This document shows, piece after piece, positions 22,842 through 33,109 of a stretch of 64,000 bases of DNA. This stretch comes from Arcuatula senhousia (lineage: Eukaryota > Mollusca > Bivalvia > Mytilida > Mytilidae). A program made the translations under genes and the position numbers. Each line of letters opens with the position of its first letter. Position 1 is the stretch's first letter. Where the stretch lies: the NCBI GenBank assembly GCA_963971305.1, contig OZ020311.1, positions 1,612,001 to 1,676,000 of the forward strand. The letters run 5' to 3'. The notes beneath the pieces were generated by a model. That model was given only the letters and a program-made list of their open reading frames with translations, was not told the DNA's origin and made no database searches.

Positions 22842-23122
22842 TGTTTGACTGGTCTGCTGTACTGAGATGATCACCTCAATATCCCTATTGTGTCTCACAA
22901 CTATGTTGTGTTCTATGGTCATTACCGGATCCTAAGATCGCAATGGAAGAGGGAGGTTTGGCGCCATAAAACCTGGTTTAACCCACCATTTCGTTTGAAA
23001 TGCCTGTACCAAGTCAGGACCATTGCGATCCACCAGTTCTCCGGTATGACTGATTCGTTTTTGTCATTTTCTCTGGACTATGAGATTGATCATTCAAGTT
23101 CGGTAGTTTTGTTATTACCTTT
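22842..23122 (+). mobile_element. PLE family 2 tail
   Basis: The 3' tail follows the RT stop and ends at GTTCGGTAGTTTTGTTATTACC. It is almost identical to 24147-24422 and 38822-39106, which indicates recent copies. Confidence 0.8.
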
Positions 23123-23284
23123 ATGAACTATGCATAAACATTTAAAAGGTTCATTGACACGTATGTTTGGTACTCTATTTTGGTCAACAAGCATACTGCG
23201 ACACTATAATCGTGGTGGAATTAACCATATGTGGATTTTTGAAGAACTCTAAAGATTTGTTAGATCATTTTATATCTAGATCAT

Positions 23285-24422
23285 TTTCTGAGGTTACTCT
23301 TTGAAAACGATCGATTTTTCAACTTTATACACTACCTTGCTACACGAAAAACTAAAATGTCGCCTGAAAAAAACTTCTCGAAAAAGCCTTTTCAAACTCT
23401 AGGAATTTTGTTGTTTTGGGTTATAATTCTACATTCTTTTCCAAAACATCTTTCAAAGATAAAATTTGTTACACACTTGAACAAGTTTGCAGTATGCTTG
23501 ATTTCCTAATTGACAACATATTTGTCACCTTCGGAGATTTTTCAACAACAAATCGGCATTCCAATGGGCACAAACTGTGCTCCTCTCCTCGCCGATTTGT
23601 TTTTATACTCTTACGAGACTTAATTTCTTCAGAGACTCGTAAAGAACAAGAAGATGAAAGAGGCAAGGTCATTTAATCTAGATATATTGATGATGTCCTT
23701 TCTGTCAATAACACTTCACTTGGTAGTTGGATTCCTTCAATATATCCTCCGGAATTGGAGATTAAAGAGACCACCGAATCAAATTGCTTAACGTCTTTCT
23801 TGGATTTGCACCTCAAATTTGACCCAGGTGGTCATCTCAGTACAAAAATTTACGATAAACGAGACGATTTTAATTTTCAAATTATTAATTTTCCTAATCT
23901 ACAGAGCAATATACCTACTTCTCCTGCATACGGTGTTTATATTTCACAACTTATTCGATATGCCAGAGCTTGCACACATTTCACAGATTTTTTGATAAGA
24001 CACCGATTCCTTCGTGACCGACTTTTGGAGCAGGGCTATAAAAAATACGTCTCAAACGATCACTAAAAATATTCTTTCTTCGTTATCAGCCACTAGTAGA
24101 AAAGTTCAAAATTGAGTTAAAAGATATGATAGTTAATTGTTTTAATTAGTGTTTGACTGGTCTGCTGTACACCTCAATATCCCTATTGTGTCTCACAACT
24201 ATGTTGTGTTCTATGGTCATTACCGGATCCTAAGATCGCAATGGAAGAGGGGGATTTGGCGCCATAAAACCTGGTTTAACCCACCATTTTGTTTGAAATG
24301 CCTGTACCAAGTCAGGACCATTGCGATCCACCAATTCTCCGGTATGACTGATTCGTTTTTGTCATTTTCTCTGGACTATGAGATTGATCATTCAAGTTCG
24401 GTAGTTTTATTATTACCTTTAA
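23285..24422 (+). mobile_element. PLE family 2, second tandem copy
   Basis: It begins at RT motif A (KTIDFSTLYTTLLHEKLK near 23299) and continues to the tail end at 24422, in the same orientation as the copy just upstream. Confidence 0.8.
23299..24146 (+). pseudogene. Penelope-like RT family 2, multiply frameshifted
   Basis: Pieces in changing frames: IDFSTLYTTLLHEKLK; CYTLEQVCSMLDFLIDNIFV; an IGIPMGTNCAPLLADLF equivalent readable only after a shift near 23540; a deletion that removes LTFR just before YIDDVLSVNN near 23680; then MEIKETTESN to IRYARACTHFTDFLIRHRF, ending early at 24064 by a 1-nt loss. From 23690 on the nucleotide sequence is nearly the same as the upstream copy. Confidence 0.75.
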
Positions 24423-24424
24423 TT

Positions 24425-24790
24425 GTTACACCCCGGCTCGTAAGAGAGAGGGTTAAATTGCAATCACCCTGTCCGTCCGTCCGTCCGTCCGTCTGTCTGT
24501 CCGTCCATAACAAACTTTTGTAACAGATTTCTCGGTTTCTACTGAAAGGATTGATTTTAAATATGATATAAAGCTTAAACATGATGGGTTGTACCGTGCC
24601 TTCCCTTTATCAAGTAAGTCACTTATCTTCTACATGTTTTCCTATCAGACTTAGCCTTTTAAGGGTACAAAATAGATATTTTTTTCATAACATATTTCTC
24701 GGATTCTACTAAAGAAATCGATTTTAAATTGAATATAAAACTTTATTACGATGAGTTGTAACTTCCCTACTTTTTGCAGTCTTTATTCCA
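24425..24790 (+). mobile_element. Pearl-like element with CCGT microsatellite
   Basis: It opens TGTTACACCCCGGCTCG directly after the PLE tail and carries CCGTCCGTCCGTCCGTCTG (24471-24507). Two related segments of about 170 bp each contain ATATTTCTCGGATTCTAC-like sequence (24515, 24690). It is consistent with the bivalve pearl design of microsatellite plus core repeats. Confidence 0.5.
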
Positions 24791-25427
24791 AATGGACAAC
24801 GAAAAAATCCACACACACATTGGAACGTCTATATGTTCATAATTCATAAACCCTATTAAAATGTAGAACATTTGAATTATTAGCAGTGAAGAAGTTTATC
24901 AAGTCTAATGTCATTTAATTATTAAATGAATAAAACAGAATCTTAAAAACGAAATTATAAGCGTTAATAGCATGAATACAGAGTTTCTTTCCTTTCACTT
25001 GCTGGTCAGCAACCGGAAGGTAAAAATAGCACACAGTTGTTTTTCTTTAAGTCTTTCAGTTTCAACTGATGACTCCATCATTTCAAGCACTGAAATACAA
25101 TGAACACGAAATTCAATCTTTCAATCCTAAATTTTGTTTTATTAAGTAGAATTTATAGAAAGAGGTATAGATTTAAACCAAAAATCATAATACAAATGTT
25201 AATATCGTGATTGTGTACACTTGCGATATTCTAGTGGTCTTTTAGCGAAAGTGTATCAAATATTAAGCAGAAATAATGTAATAAAACTGTTTTGAAATGG
25301 GAAAAACAATTAAGTTTTAGTTAAGCTGTAGCTGTTATATGTTTTAAAATAGTTCCCGTACTTTAATAATAAAGAGAGTTCATGTGTGTATGATTTGTGT
25401 ATGAAGTGCCAGGTGATATCTGTTCCC
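24791..25427. other. Intergenic, nothing recognised
   Basis: No supported feature. Confidence 0.35.
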
Positions 25428-25655
25428 ACACTTGCTATAGCAAGCAGGAACTGCTTACTCTTCCGGAGCACATGAGTTCACTCTTGTTTCGAAAGGAGTT
25501 CGCGTTGTTGATTGATATTCAGGTAATTTGTGTTTCCATGTTTTACATCTAGTCTGTTTTTGTTCCGTTCCTGTTGGTTTTTACTGGTTTTGTCTCTGCC
25601 CTTTCGGACTTTTGATATTCGGATACCCCATTGGTACCTCTTCTTCTATAGAATG
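25428..25655 (+). mobile_element. PLE family 1 tail fragment
   Basis: GCTATAGCAAGCAGGAACTG through ATACCCCATTGGTACCTC, well preserved, lying about 450 bp beyond the last exon of lectin A. Confidence 0.75.
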
Positions 25656-26103
25656 TTGTTGCTGACACAATGATTTATAATTAATTTTATTAAAAACCTT
25701 ATAAATGACATTTTTTTCAAAGAAGTCTTCACAAATTTCTGAATTTGATAAAAACTGATATTGCCTTTTTTCATCGATATAAAACTAAGCAATTTCTGAC
25801 CGATCTACAGAAATTCTACCCAAAAAATCATTTGGTGACCCTTTTTTCAACCTTAGAGACGAACCTTTTAACTTAAAAGGGGGTTTTGTTATTTTTTATA
25901 ATTTGCATCAGAACTGAAAATAAAATATTTTCAAGATGATTTAATGCTATATAAAATGCTTGTAGTGCTGAAAATTGAAAAACAAATCTAGTATGTATTT
26001 GAATAAAATCAAATGTTTAAAAGTATATTAAGAACAAAAAAAGGATTAAATGTTTTTGTTAAAAAAAACAGTTTTATTGAAACGTGATCAATTAGTTATG
26101 ACC

Positions 26104-26303
26104 TTACCTGATCTCGCAGATGAAGTACTCTGACATAGAACACAAGTTATCATTCCATTTAAAATCTACATGGTGCGCAATATGCACACATAAATCCCCT
26201 GCGTCATTCGGTTCCCCAGGGTACCAATTGGAATACGTCATCTGGGCACCACTATTGGTCCATATCCACTGCGTGTTGACCTTCGTCAAACCCGTCCAGA
26301 AAC
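26104..26303 (-). CDS. Lectin A exon 4: CTLD carbohydrate-site exon
   Basis: Begins after CTCCAG with GT completing a Ser codon, then FWTGLTKVNTQWIWTNSG, NWYPGEPNDAGDLCVHI, FKWNDNLCSMSEYFICEIR and TAA. The last codons AGG TAA AGG overlap a consensus donor (CAG then GTAAGG), so either translation ends here or a phase 2 intron follows at 26107. Confidence 0.85.
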
Positions 26304-29300
26304 CTGGAGAAAATGTTTATAGAACTTTTTGTCTCATTTTTTTACTTTTATTTGTTAGGTTCAGAAAAGTCTACATCATAGATTTTAGATTCTAAAACTT
26401 TTATTAATTCTGAGCTATACCATAACATGGTCGTCAAACTTATCTGACACTAATTTACAAGTATATTTATTTTTAATTATTGAAATTGACGATTGTAAAA
26501 ATTCAAAACTGTTTACAACACAAAGATTCATTCCTTGTACTGCTCAAGGTCGATATCCAAGGTGTTTGATTTTACTTCCCTGTTCGAACGTTTTGGCTTT
26601 TTGTAATTTTCCTTTCAAACGTTTAGTTATGGATTTTAAATAATTTGATTCAAACGCTGCTCTTTATGGGTTACTCCTTGAAATGTGAATATAACTCTTT
26701 TGGTTAGTGTTAAGGTTCTTCTAAATGAAAAATGGCTGCATGCATTCTTAATACAAAACTTAAAAAAACAGCCTTAAAAAAGTAAGTCTTTTGCTAAAAC
26801 CATATTGACATGAATGTTTTACAATCTTATCTAAAGCAAGCTAGGAATAACTACATATACAAACTGTCTGTTTCCTGTTTATTTTGTGTTTCCATGTTTT
26901 AAATGTTGTATGTTTTTGTCTCGTTTTGTTGGTGTTTACTGGTTTTGTCTCTGCCCTTTCGGACTTTTTGACATTCGGATGCCCCATTGTTACCTCTGCT
27001 TCTTTTAAGGTAATATTGTAAGGGTGTGCTCGAATAGTATGATAGTAATCACACGCACCTTAAATGTTAATGTAAATAAAATTAAATTAAGGCTCATTGT
27101 GGGCTTGCTCTGGGTAAATTTAATCTTATTAGACAGGTTTTAAGCAAATTGCATCATTTGCTCAATCTGTGTATTTTATTTTTTTTTTTTGAATTTTTTG
27201 TATTGACAATGGATGGCAGCCATTTTTCATTTAGAAGAACCTTAAGACAAAGTGTTTTGCAGTTAACTCGGTCTCGTTCAAATAGTTTTATTACGCTTGG
27301 TGCGCATCTCTGTTCTTGTTGAATTGAAAATATATACAATTCCAAAACGGGTATAAAACGGTTAATTTGGTTATGCTTTATATAAATAATTAAAGGAGTA
27401 ACCTCTCATCAGCAGCATTTGAATCAAACCACTGGAAGGTCAAAGGCCGAAAGTATTCATAAAAAGTACTCAAGCCAAAGGATTCAAATTGGGAAGCAAA
27501 ATCTAACACCGAGGATATCGAATAACAAAAAACCTGAGGTGTTTTAAACAATTGAAAATTTAACTTTCGGGAATTTTAATGACAAAAATAATAGAAATTT
27601 AATGGTAAATTCGCGTCAGACATGTCTGATGACCAGGCTTGTGATTACCCTCTGGAACCTCTGGTCCACCAGCAGCAGTTATCGACCTAGTGATTTCAAA
27701 ATTCAATTCCGAAACGGGTATAAAAACGGTTGATTCGGTATGCTGTATGTCGATGTTGTAAGGAGTAACCTCTCATCAGCAGTATTTAAATTAAAAATGT
27801 TGGAAGGTAAACAACAAAAGAATGAAATGAAAAGTACTCGAAAAGACAGTTTCATCATTTATCATTTACTATAGACAGTATGTTCATTGACGGTGGTGTA
27901 CTGATAACGTTTCTCAACTTCTGATCGGAGGTACGCGTTTTCCGTTGATGACGTAATCTCGGCCAGATATCCATCAAGCTCGTGACAGAAGTCCTGTAAA
28001 ACAACATGATGTGTAGCTTATAAATTTCGCAACATTTGAATTTGTACTTTATATCCGATGTTTAAAAAGCGCACAAATTTCCATATTTTGAATAACTTTT
28101 GAAAATGTGTCTGTAACTCTTATCAAATGTGATAAGGAATTTGCAAGGAGAGATTTCTTACACTATTATGTAAAAAAAACCTAAATTTTGACGGCAAAAA
28201 TGCATAAATTGTTTGATCCTTTCACATTTTTCCAAGATTAATCTATTGCTGATCTTCATCTGACTTTCATCTTTCCTTTCAAATTACATGTTTTTAACAA
28301 TAAATTGTATACTTATCAGCTTGTACACACATATATCGTAGACATGCCGATTTATTTTAGATTTGCATCAATATTGAAACATCTAGTCAGTATGCTATAT
28401 TGTAGAGTCATTATTCCAAAATTTCCAGAAGAAGCACTGAGTATTGCATCTGAACTGAATAACATCGCAAAGTCAGCAAAAATCTGGTATTTCCAATTGA
28501 CATATAAACTTTAAAAAATCTGATTAATAATCAAAGCTTATTCTATATTTCATTATTATGGATTTAAGACTTACTCGTGCTTGTGTCCAAGGTAAAATCT
28601 CTGTGCTGAAATAGTAACAACTAGTGACATCCATAGTACATTGAACGTCTGAAAAAGAAATATGTTCGATTTCCTTAGCAGAGCGTCACGTTTGACACAA
28701 AAATTGCTAACATAGGATTTTGTTGCGCCTCGGTTGCTGTCTTCACCAAAAAATATTACAGAAGACATTAGGAGCTTATAGACAAATAAGGAATTTCTAT
28801 CTCTCAGACCAGAGCATATGTTTGTTTGTCGTAGGGTTTTGTGTTTCTTTCTTTACCGAATTTAACACACTGAACTGGAAATTGGCCAAGATTAACAAGC
28901 CGTTAATTCTTAAATGTTTCTAACAATTTTGACTTAACCAAGCAAAAAGAAACGTTCTGAATTTATGCTACGACCTAGAACAGGGTCATGATTTGTCACG
29001 CAAAAAAAATCCTGGTTGTGCGAGTGTTGCGACTCGTCATTTTTTATATTCAAAACGGTTAGTCGTAGAGACTTGGGACCTTCACCAATCACCACCGATT
29101 CTCCGGTATGACTGATTCGTTTTTGTCATTTTCTCTGGACTATGATCATTCAAGTTCGGTAGTTTTGTTATTACATTTATTTACATATTTTATATTATAT
29201 TTTATTTTGAAAGTGACTTTAATTGGCTGCTGGCGGTTGTCCATTGTGGTTTTTCTAAATTGACGTTTAATTGTGGGCTGTGTCGCGTACACTTATTCCA

Positions 29301-32162
29301 CATCTCTTTATTTTCTATTTAAGATACTTTTTAATGCCCATAGTTACTATGTAAACATCCCGAATCAAATTCTATATTTTTTACTGAAGAGCGTATATTC
29401 TTTTGTCTCGTTCTTGTCTCGTTCTGACCACCTTTCTGACTGGATAAAGGTGACTTTATTAAATTCGTTTATAAAATCAATTATACAGCTATCATAGAAC
29501 TTATGACTGTATTCTTAATTCCAGGCCACAGTTTCATAAAAAATCTCAAAATTGAGATTTCCTCAAATCCTTCGTCAACTGAGATTTCTTGCAATTTCAT
29601 TGGTCAATATTTGAGTTGAGGACAGATTTAAGGAAATCTCAAGTTTGAGATGTTTTATGATACTGGGGCCTAAACAGTTGTATTGAAATGTTGACAAAAA
29701 GTGTACTGTAATTTTATGAGCAGGCAGGTTTCAAACTACTTTTAATGTATTTTATTAATACATTTTGTCACGAATGAAAGATGTTTTATAATTGTAAACA
29801 TATAAACATATTATTAAGAACATTTGTACAAGAAAAGAATGCACAAAGTATTATTCACTGTATTGTTAATTTATGAATTAAAAAAAAGTCTATATTGTAT
29901 TTTAAAGATAACTAACTTCTATGTCACAGCGATATGTATTATATGCTATATGCTAATAAACTATTATTCTTATAATTGCAGGGTACATTTTTATGCTGAA
30001 AATAAGCGTTGACCCCTAGACAACTCTTTAATTATTATAACGGCCAATACAGACCAGCGGCCACATATTGCTTGGAAGAAAAAAATCGAGACGCGCATGG
30101 CTCGTAGAAATAATATCATTTATTAAAAAGAAATGTACACTGCGACGTCAAAAGTATTTCACGCTTTTTATTTTTAACATTATATTTCATATAAATTCAC
30201 ACTTTTTCATAAAAATATTACAAACTAATTTTTTAACGGATTTTTGTGAAATAAATCCAATAGGTGCAGAAATTTTTCGAGTTTATTTCTATTTTTTGGC
30301 GTCATAAAATGTTTGATAGGTTCAATTTTATCATTATTGGAACACAAATAAAAGTTTTGGGAATTATTTTCTGTTATAATTCAACCAAATATTTTTTGTT
30401 ATTTTTTTTCTATGTGATTTATAAAGAGAAAAGAGTTAAGCGTTAAATACTTTTGACGTCGCACTGTATATATCTCGAAATTATGTGTAAAAAATTATGA
30501 ACCTTGATACGCGTGTTCCTGGCAGTGTTTACTTTAACAATTGCGATATATAGGCTTTTCAAATCAAGAAAAAACTGCTCACCGTTCGTCATGAAGGTGG
30601 ATAGTTAGGTTGCTGACTACAACATGTACTCAGTTACAAAAAATATAGAATTAAATCAACTGTTACCTAAACGGTTACTTTGATTATTCTTCCGTTTTTG
30701 TTTATTTTCTATGACAGACAGCCCATGACAGACAGGATCATGTGACCGTTTCTGTCATAGAGAAATCAACCAATCAAAAATCTTTAAAAAAAGAAGTTCG
30801 TAAAAGTTGAAAGGTCAATGAATAAATTAATTATATGTCGTCGGTTTTATTGGTCGCGCATTAACTCTATATATGCAAATTTAATTTTTGCGCATTAATT
30901 CAATATATGCAAATTGGATTTTGACCTCGTTATATTCATTCATGAAATTATTTTTTTCACAGTTAAAAACGGAAGAAATATGTTTTTACACTCGTTATTT
31001 ATTGAAGATCGGGAATTTATTCCACTTGTGTAAGAAATCCCTGATCTTCAATAAAGACTCGTGTAAGAACCTATTATGCTTCATATAAATATTCCGCTGA
31101 GCAGCTCTCAAAATAATACCAATGGAGCGACCATTTGATTTTTGTTTGTTGGGGGGGGGGGGCTATGAATATTATTTTTATCCTACATTTTATTTTTGAA
31201 ACTCGGAGCTGGTATCTTTTTAATTTTATAAAATGTTTTTATTTCACTTTATACATTGTAGCCAAAAAATATTCTGTTTTTTTTTTAATTAAAGTAATGT
31301 TCTGCTTTTCAATTTCCGCTACCTAAAGTTGTATATCAAATTTCACCATAGCCCTCCCCCCGTAAAAATCAAATGATTGTTCTCTTTGGAAATAAACAGA
31401 TGAAATGCAAAATACAGACATTTACCTTGTGTTGGGTATTTTAACTATGTAGATGGTACTTACCAACTTTTTCGTGCAAATGCTTTTTATTCGACATTAT
31501 AGGCTATAGACCTCCTCATATTTTGGAATCAAATGTTGCTAATAAGAGATTAGACTTGCTACAAGTCCCTCTCCTCTCTATGTAATATGTTTAGTTAATA
31601 ATTTTCTAGTTAAGATATTATATTCCACTGATAAGAAATATCTCTGATTGTTGCGGGAGATTTCTACCACACATTTCTCTTTGATACTAAATGGCCCTTG
31701 AATATAATTTTGAAATTAAAATAAAAATTAATTATAATTAGAAAGGGACTTGTAACAAGTCTAATAAGAAATAATCAAGGTGGAAATAATTAATTGCATC
31801 AATACAAAATACGGTCATTTATATTGAGTAGGGTAAAGATTGTACTTACCAAAATGTTTTCTGCCTTCATTGATAAGTATCAGTCCATCTTCAGTCGAGT
31901 TTGATGCCAATGTATTGGAGCAGTATAAAGCACAACGTTTGGAGATAGGATGGAAGTACCCGACGAGACAACATTTGTTCTTAAAACAAACTCTTGAACA
32001 GGCGATTTCTGAATGTAATAATCCTTCCCAAAGTTTTCTCTCGGTATGAACTATGCTCTGTTGACGAACAATTGAAAACGTTGTTTGTGAAGTACCGGAA
32101 AAGGTAGGGTTTACAAACATACACATTAAATACAACAGTCTACTAACTAAAATCTTTTTCAT
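26104..32162 (-). CDS. Lectin A: secreted PAN-like plus C-type lectin domain protein
   Basis: Four exons (32162-31850, 28648-28575, 27993-27870, 26303-26104) join in frame into about 236 residues. The leader MKKILVSRLLYLMCMFVNP is a typical signal peptide, so the product is probably secreted. Residues about 29-104 form a cysteine-rich PAN/apple-like segment (CSRVC, NKCCLVGYF, KRCALYCSNTL). The rest is one CTLD: SCYYFSTEI, FCHELDGYLAEITS, FWTGL, WIWTNS, WYPGEPND, FKWNDNLC and YFICEIR. EPN and WND are the calcium and mannose-type sugar ligands of CTLDs, so mannose or GlcNAc binding is inferred. Start choice: the first ATG before the leader; an upstream open frame lacks ATG. Exon 4 ends AGG TAA, a stop that could also be a donor. 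Related proteins in bivalves are thought to act in immune recognition or particle capture. Confidence 0.82.
26710..27245. mobile_element. TTAA-flanked MITE, with a nested PLE tail
   Basis: Both ends read TTAAGGTTCTTCTAAATG or its complement, with about 30 bp of inverted repeat including AAAAATGGCTGC. The interior matches the intact copy at 40107-40519. A 141-bp PLE tail (26866-27006) interrupts this copy. It lies in intron 3 of lectin A. Confidence 0.8.
26866..27006 (+). mobile_element. PLE family 1 tail nested in a MITE
   Basis: TGTCTGTTTCCTG through TTGTTACCTCTGCTTCTTTT. The flanking MITE sequence resumes with AAGGTAA as in the 40-kb copy, so the insertion edges can be read directly. Confidence 0.75.
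27340..27810. repeat. Dispersed repeat, two copies in lectin A intron 3
   Basis: CGGGTATAAAAxCGGTTxAT and GGAGTAACCTCTCATCAGCAG occur at 27345-27420 and 27705-27795. The reverse complement is present at 34800-34890 and 35620-35695, and partly at 26640-26700. The repeat has no coding potential. Confidence 0.6.
27870..27993 (-). CDS. Lectin A exon 3: CTLD middle
   Basis: 124 nt between TTTTACAG and GTAAATG. It reads DFCHELDGYLAEITSS, then TENAYLRSEVEKRYQYTT, and leaves phase 1. Confidence 0.85.
28575..28648 (-). CDS. Lectin A exon 2: CTLD start
   Basis: 74 nt between TTTTTCAG and GTAAGTC. It reads (G)D VQCTMDVTSCYYFS TEILPWTQAR. A PLE fragment lies only about 14 bp upstream of this exon. Confidence 0.85.
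28663..28890 (+). mobile_element. PLE family 1 fragment next to lectin A exon 2
   Basis: Antisense to the lectin. It covers the RT end (TTTCCTTAGCAGAGCGTCAC, then a diverged FYGRHH segment) and the proximal tail. Confidence 0.7.
29095..29182 (+). mobile_element. PLE family 2 tail end
   Basis: CTCCGGTATGACTGATTCG to GTTCGGTAGTTTTGTTATTAC, close to the copies at 23036 and 39019. Confidence 0.7.
29245..29500 (+). repeat. Dispersed repeat shared with 15.7 kb and 61.4 kb
   Basis: Its left part (GTGTCGCGTACACTTATTCC) matches 15690-15750. Its right part (TTAATGCCCATAGTTACTA to GACCACCTTTCTGACTG) matches 61395-61495. Confidence 0.65.
29521..29676. mobile_element. Foldback MITE, inverted copy of 2257-2406
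   Basis: A palindrome of about 155 bp with CAGTTTCATAAAAAATCTC on the left and TGTTTTATGATACTGGGGCC on the right. The centre CAATTTCATTGGTCAATAT is the reverse complement of the centre of the 2257 copy. Confidence 0.8.
30136..30468. mobile_element. Mariner-type MITE, 329 bp
   Basis: TA on each side; inverted ends begin CACTGCGACGTCAAAAGTAT at 30138 and end with the near-complement at 30466 (only 2 differences in 27). It is AT-rich inside and non-coding. It sits in intron 1 of lectin A. Confidence 0.8.
31110..31392. mobile_element. MITE with poly-G start, intron 1 of lectin A
   Basis: Inverted ends: CCATTTGATTTTTGTTTG followed by a run of 12 G and GCTATGAAT at the left, and CCATAGCCCTCCCCCCGT then AAAATCAAATGATTG at the right. 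Confidence 0.6.
31535..31775. mobile_element. MITE inserted in lectin A intron 1, absent from copy B
   Basis: Inverted ends TTAGACTTGCTACAAGTCCC and GGGACTTGTAACAAGTCTAA. The sequences either side (TTGCTAATA, AAGGTGGAAATAA) are contiguous in copy B intron 1 around 53305-53350 except for a short filler, so this insertion follows the gene duplication. Confidence 0.7.
31850..32162 (-). CDS. Lectin A exon 1: signal peptide and PAN-like segment
   Basis: 313 nt, the same length as copy B exon 1. It ends in a phase 1 donor (TTTG before GTAAGT). The motif FSIVRQQSIVHTERKLWEG, followed by spaced cysteines, is shared by all three copies. Confidence 0.85.
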
Positions 32163-32199
32163 TGCGGTACCTACTGGATATGAAGAAGTCGAACCAAAC

Positions 32200-32205
32200 T
32201 TTATA
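32200..32205 (-). promoter_or_regulatory. TATA-like box of lectin A
   Basis: TATAAA on the minus strand, about 40 bp before the ATG at 32162, followed by GTTTGGTTCGACTTC, which is shared with copies B and C. Confidence 0.4.
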
Positions 32206-32415
32206 ACCAAGGAGACACACAGAATTGTTCTGAATAGACTACTAAATACTTATTACTAAATTAATAATAAGTACGATGATTAACAGTCCATTTAGTACGG
32301 ATATCATTAGAACAAAGTTATATCATTTTGGGCAATTAAATCTTTTAATTTATATTTTCAACAAAAGAGATATTACCGAAAATATGCACAGTTAATCTGA
32401 CGAAAATGAATAATT

Positions 32416-32449
<34 letters not shown>
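32416..32449. repeat. CT dinucleotide microsatellite
   Basis: About 16 uninterrupted CT units, upstream of lectin A. Confidence 0.95.
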
Positions 32450-32451
<2 letters not shown>

Positions 32452-33036
32452 TAATCAATGTTTTCGTGATAAATTATTGTCCTGAAATATTTGTTAATTG
32501 ATTTTTCATTTTTTTGTTTAGTAATTATTCATTAAACTTTGAAATTAAACAAAAGAAGATAATGAGATGTGATATCAGTTAACGCGACACCACCTACAGT
32601 ATAAACGATAATCAACAAACGAAAACAGCAGGCAGTCTGCAATGCGATAAGTGGTAGCTGCTCACTGTTTACTAATTGGCCATAGATTGAAAATATATTA
32701 CATTCGATTCAAGCCGAATCTTTTATTGCCAAGAAAAGACCATCTTCTAGACTAAAAACGATAAACAGAAATCTGGCATATACAAACATAGTTATGATAA
32801 AGATCCTTGGCTTAAGACGGGCACATTTAAAACGTGGTGGGGTTAAATGTTAACTGGTTATTTTCCCAACCAACCCCTCATTGATTTACAACTACAAAGG
32901 ACTGACTAAGACACAGAAAAAGTCTAATAGAAAGAGAGAACCTGTGACATAAAGACCACAAGGAAAAACGGGACGTAGGGGAACGCTCTTGGTGTATTCC
33001 AAATACAAATGACAACAAAGTTCCAGACAATAAATT
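32450..33036. other. Intergenic, nothing recognised
   Basis: Upstream region of lectin A beyond the microsatellite; no feature that I can support. Confidence 0.35.
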
Positions 33037-33041
33037 TTGCT

Positions 33042-33085
33042 ACGCCTGACGCGCGTTTCGTCTATTCAAGACTCATCAGAGGCGC
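33042..33085 (-). ncRNA. Type I hammerhead ribozyme, second intact copy
   Basis: The minus strand reproduces the 44 nt at 21181-21224 exactly: GCGCCT, CTGATGA, GTC-TTGAATA-GAC, GAAA, the minimal helix III with GCGC loop, the GTC cleavage triplet and AGGCGT. It lies about 25-70 bp beyond the 3' end of the minus-strand PLE at 33110-34360, on the same strand. Confidence 0.8.
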
Positions 33086-33109
33086 TCTACCAAGTTAGAA
33101 CTACTAAAA

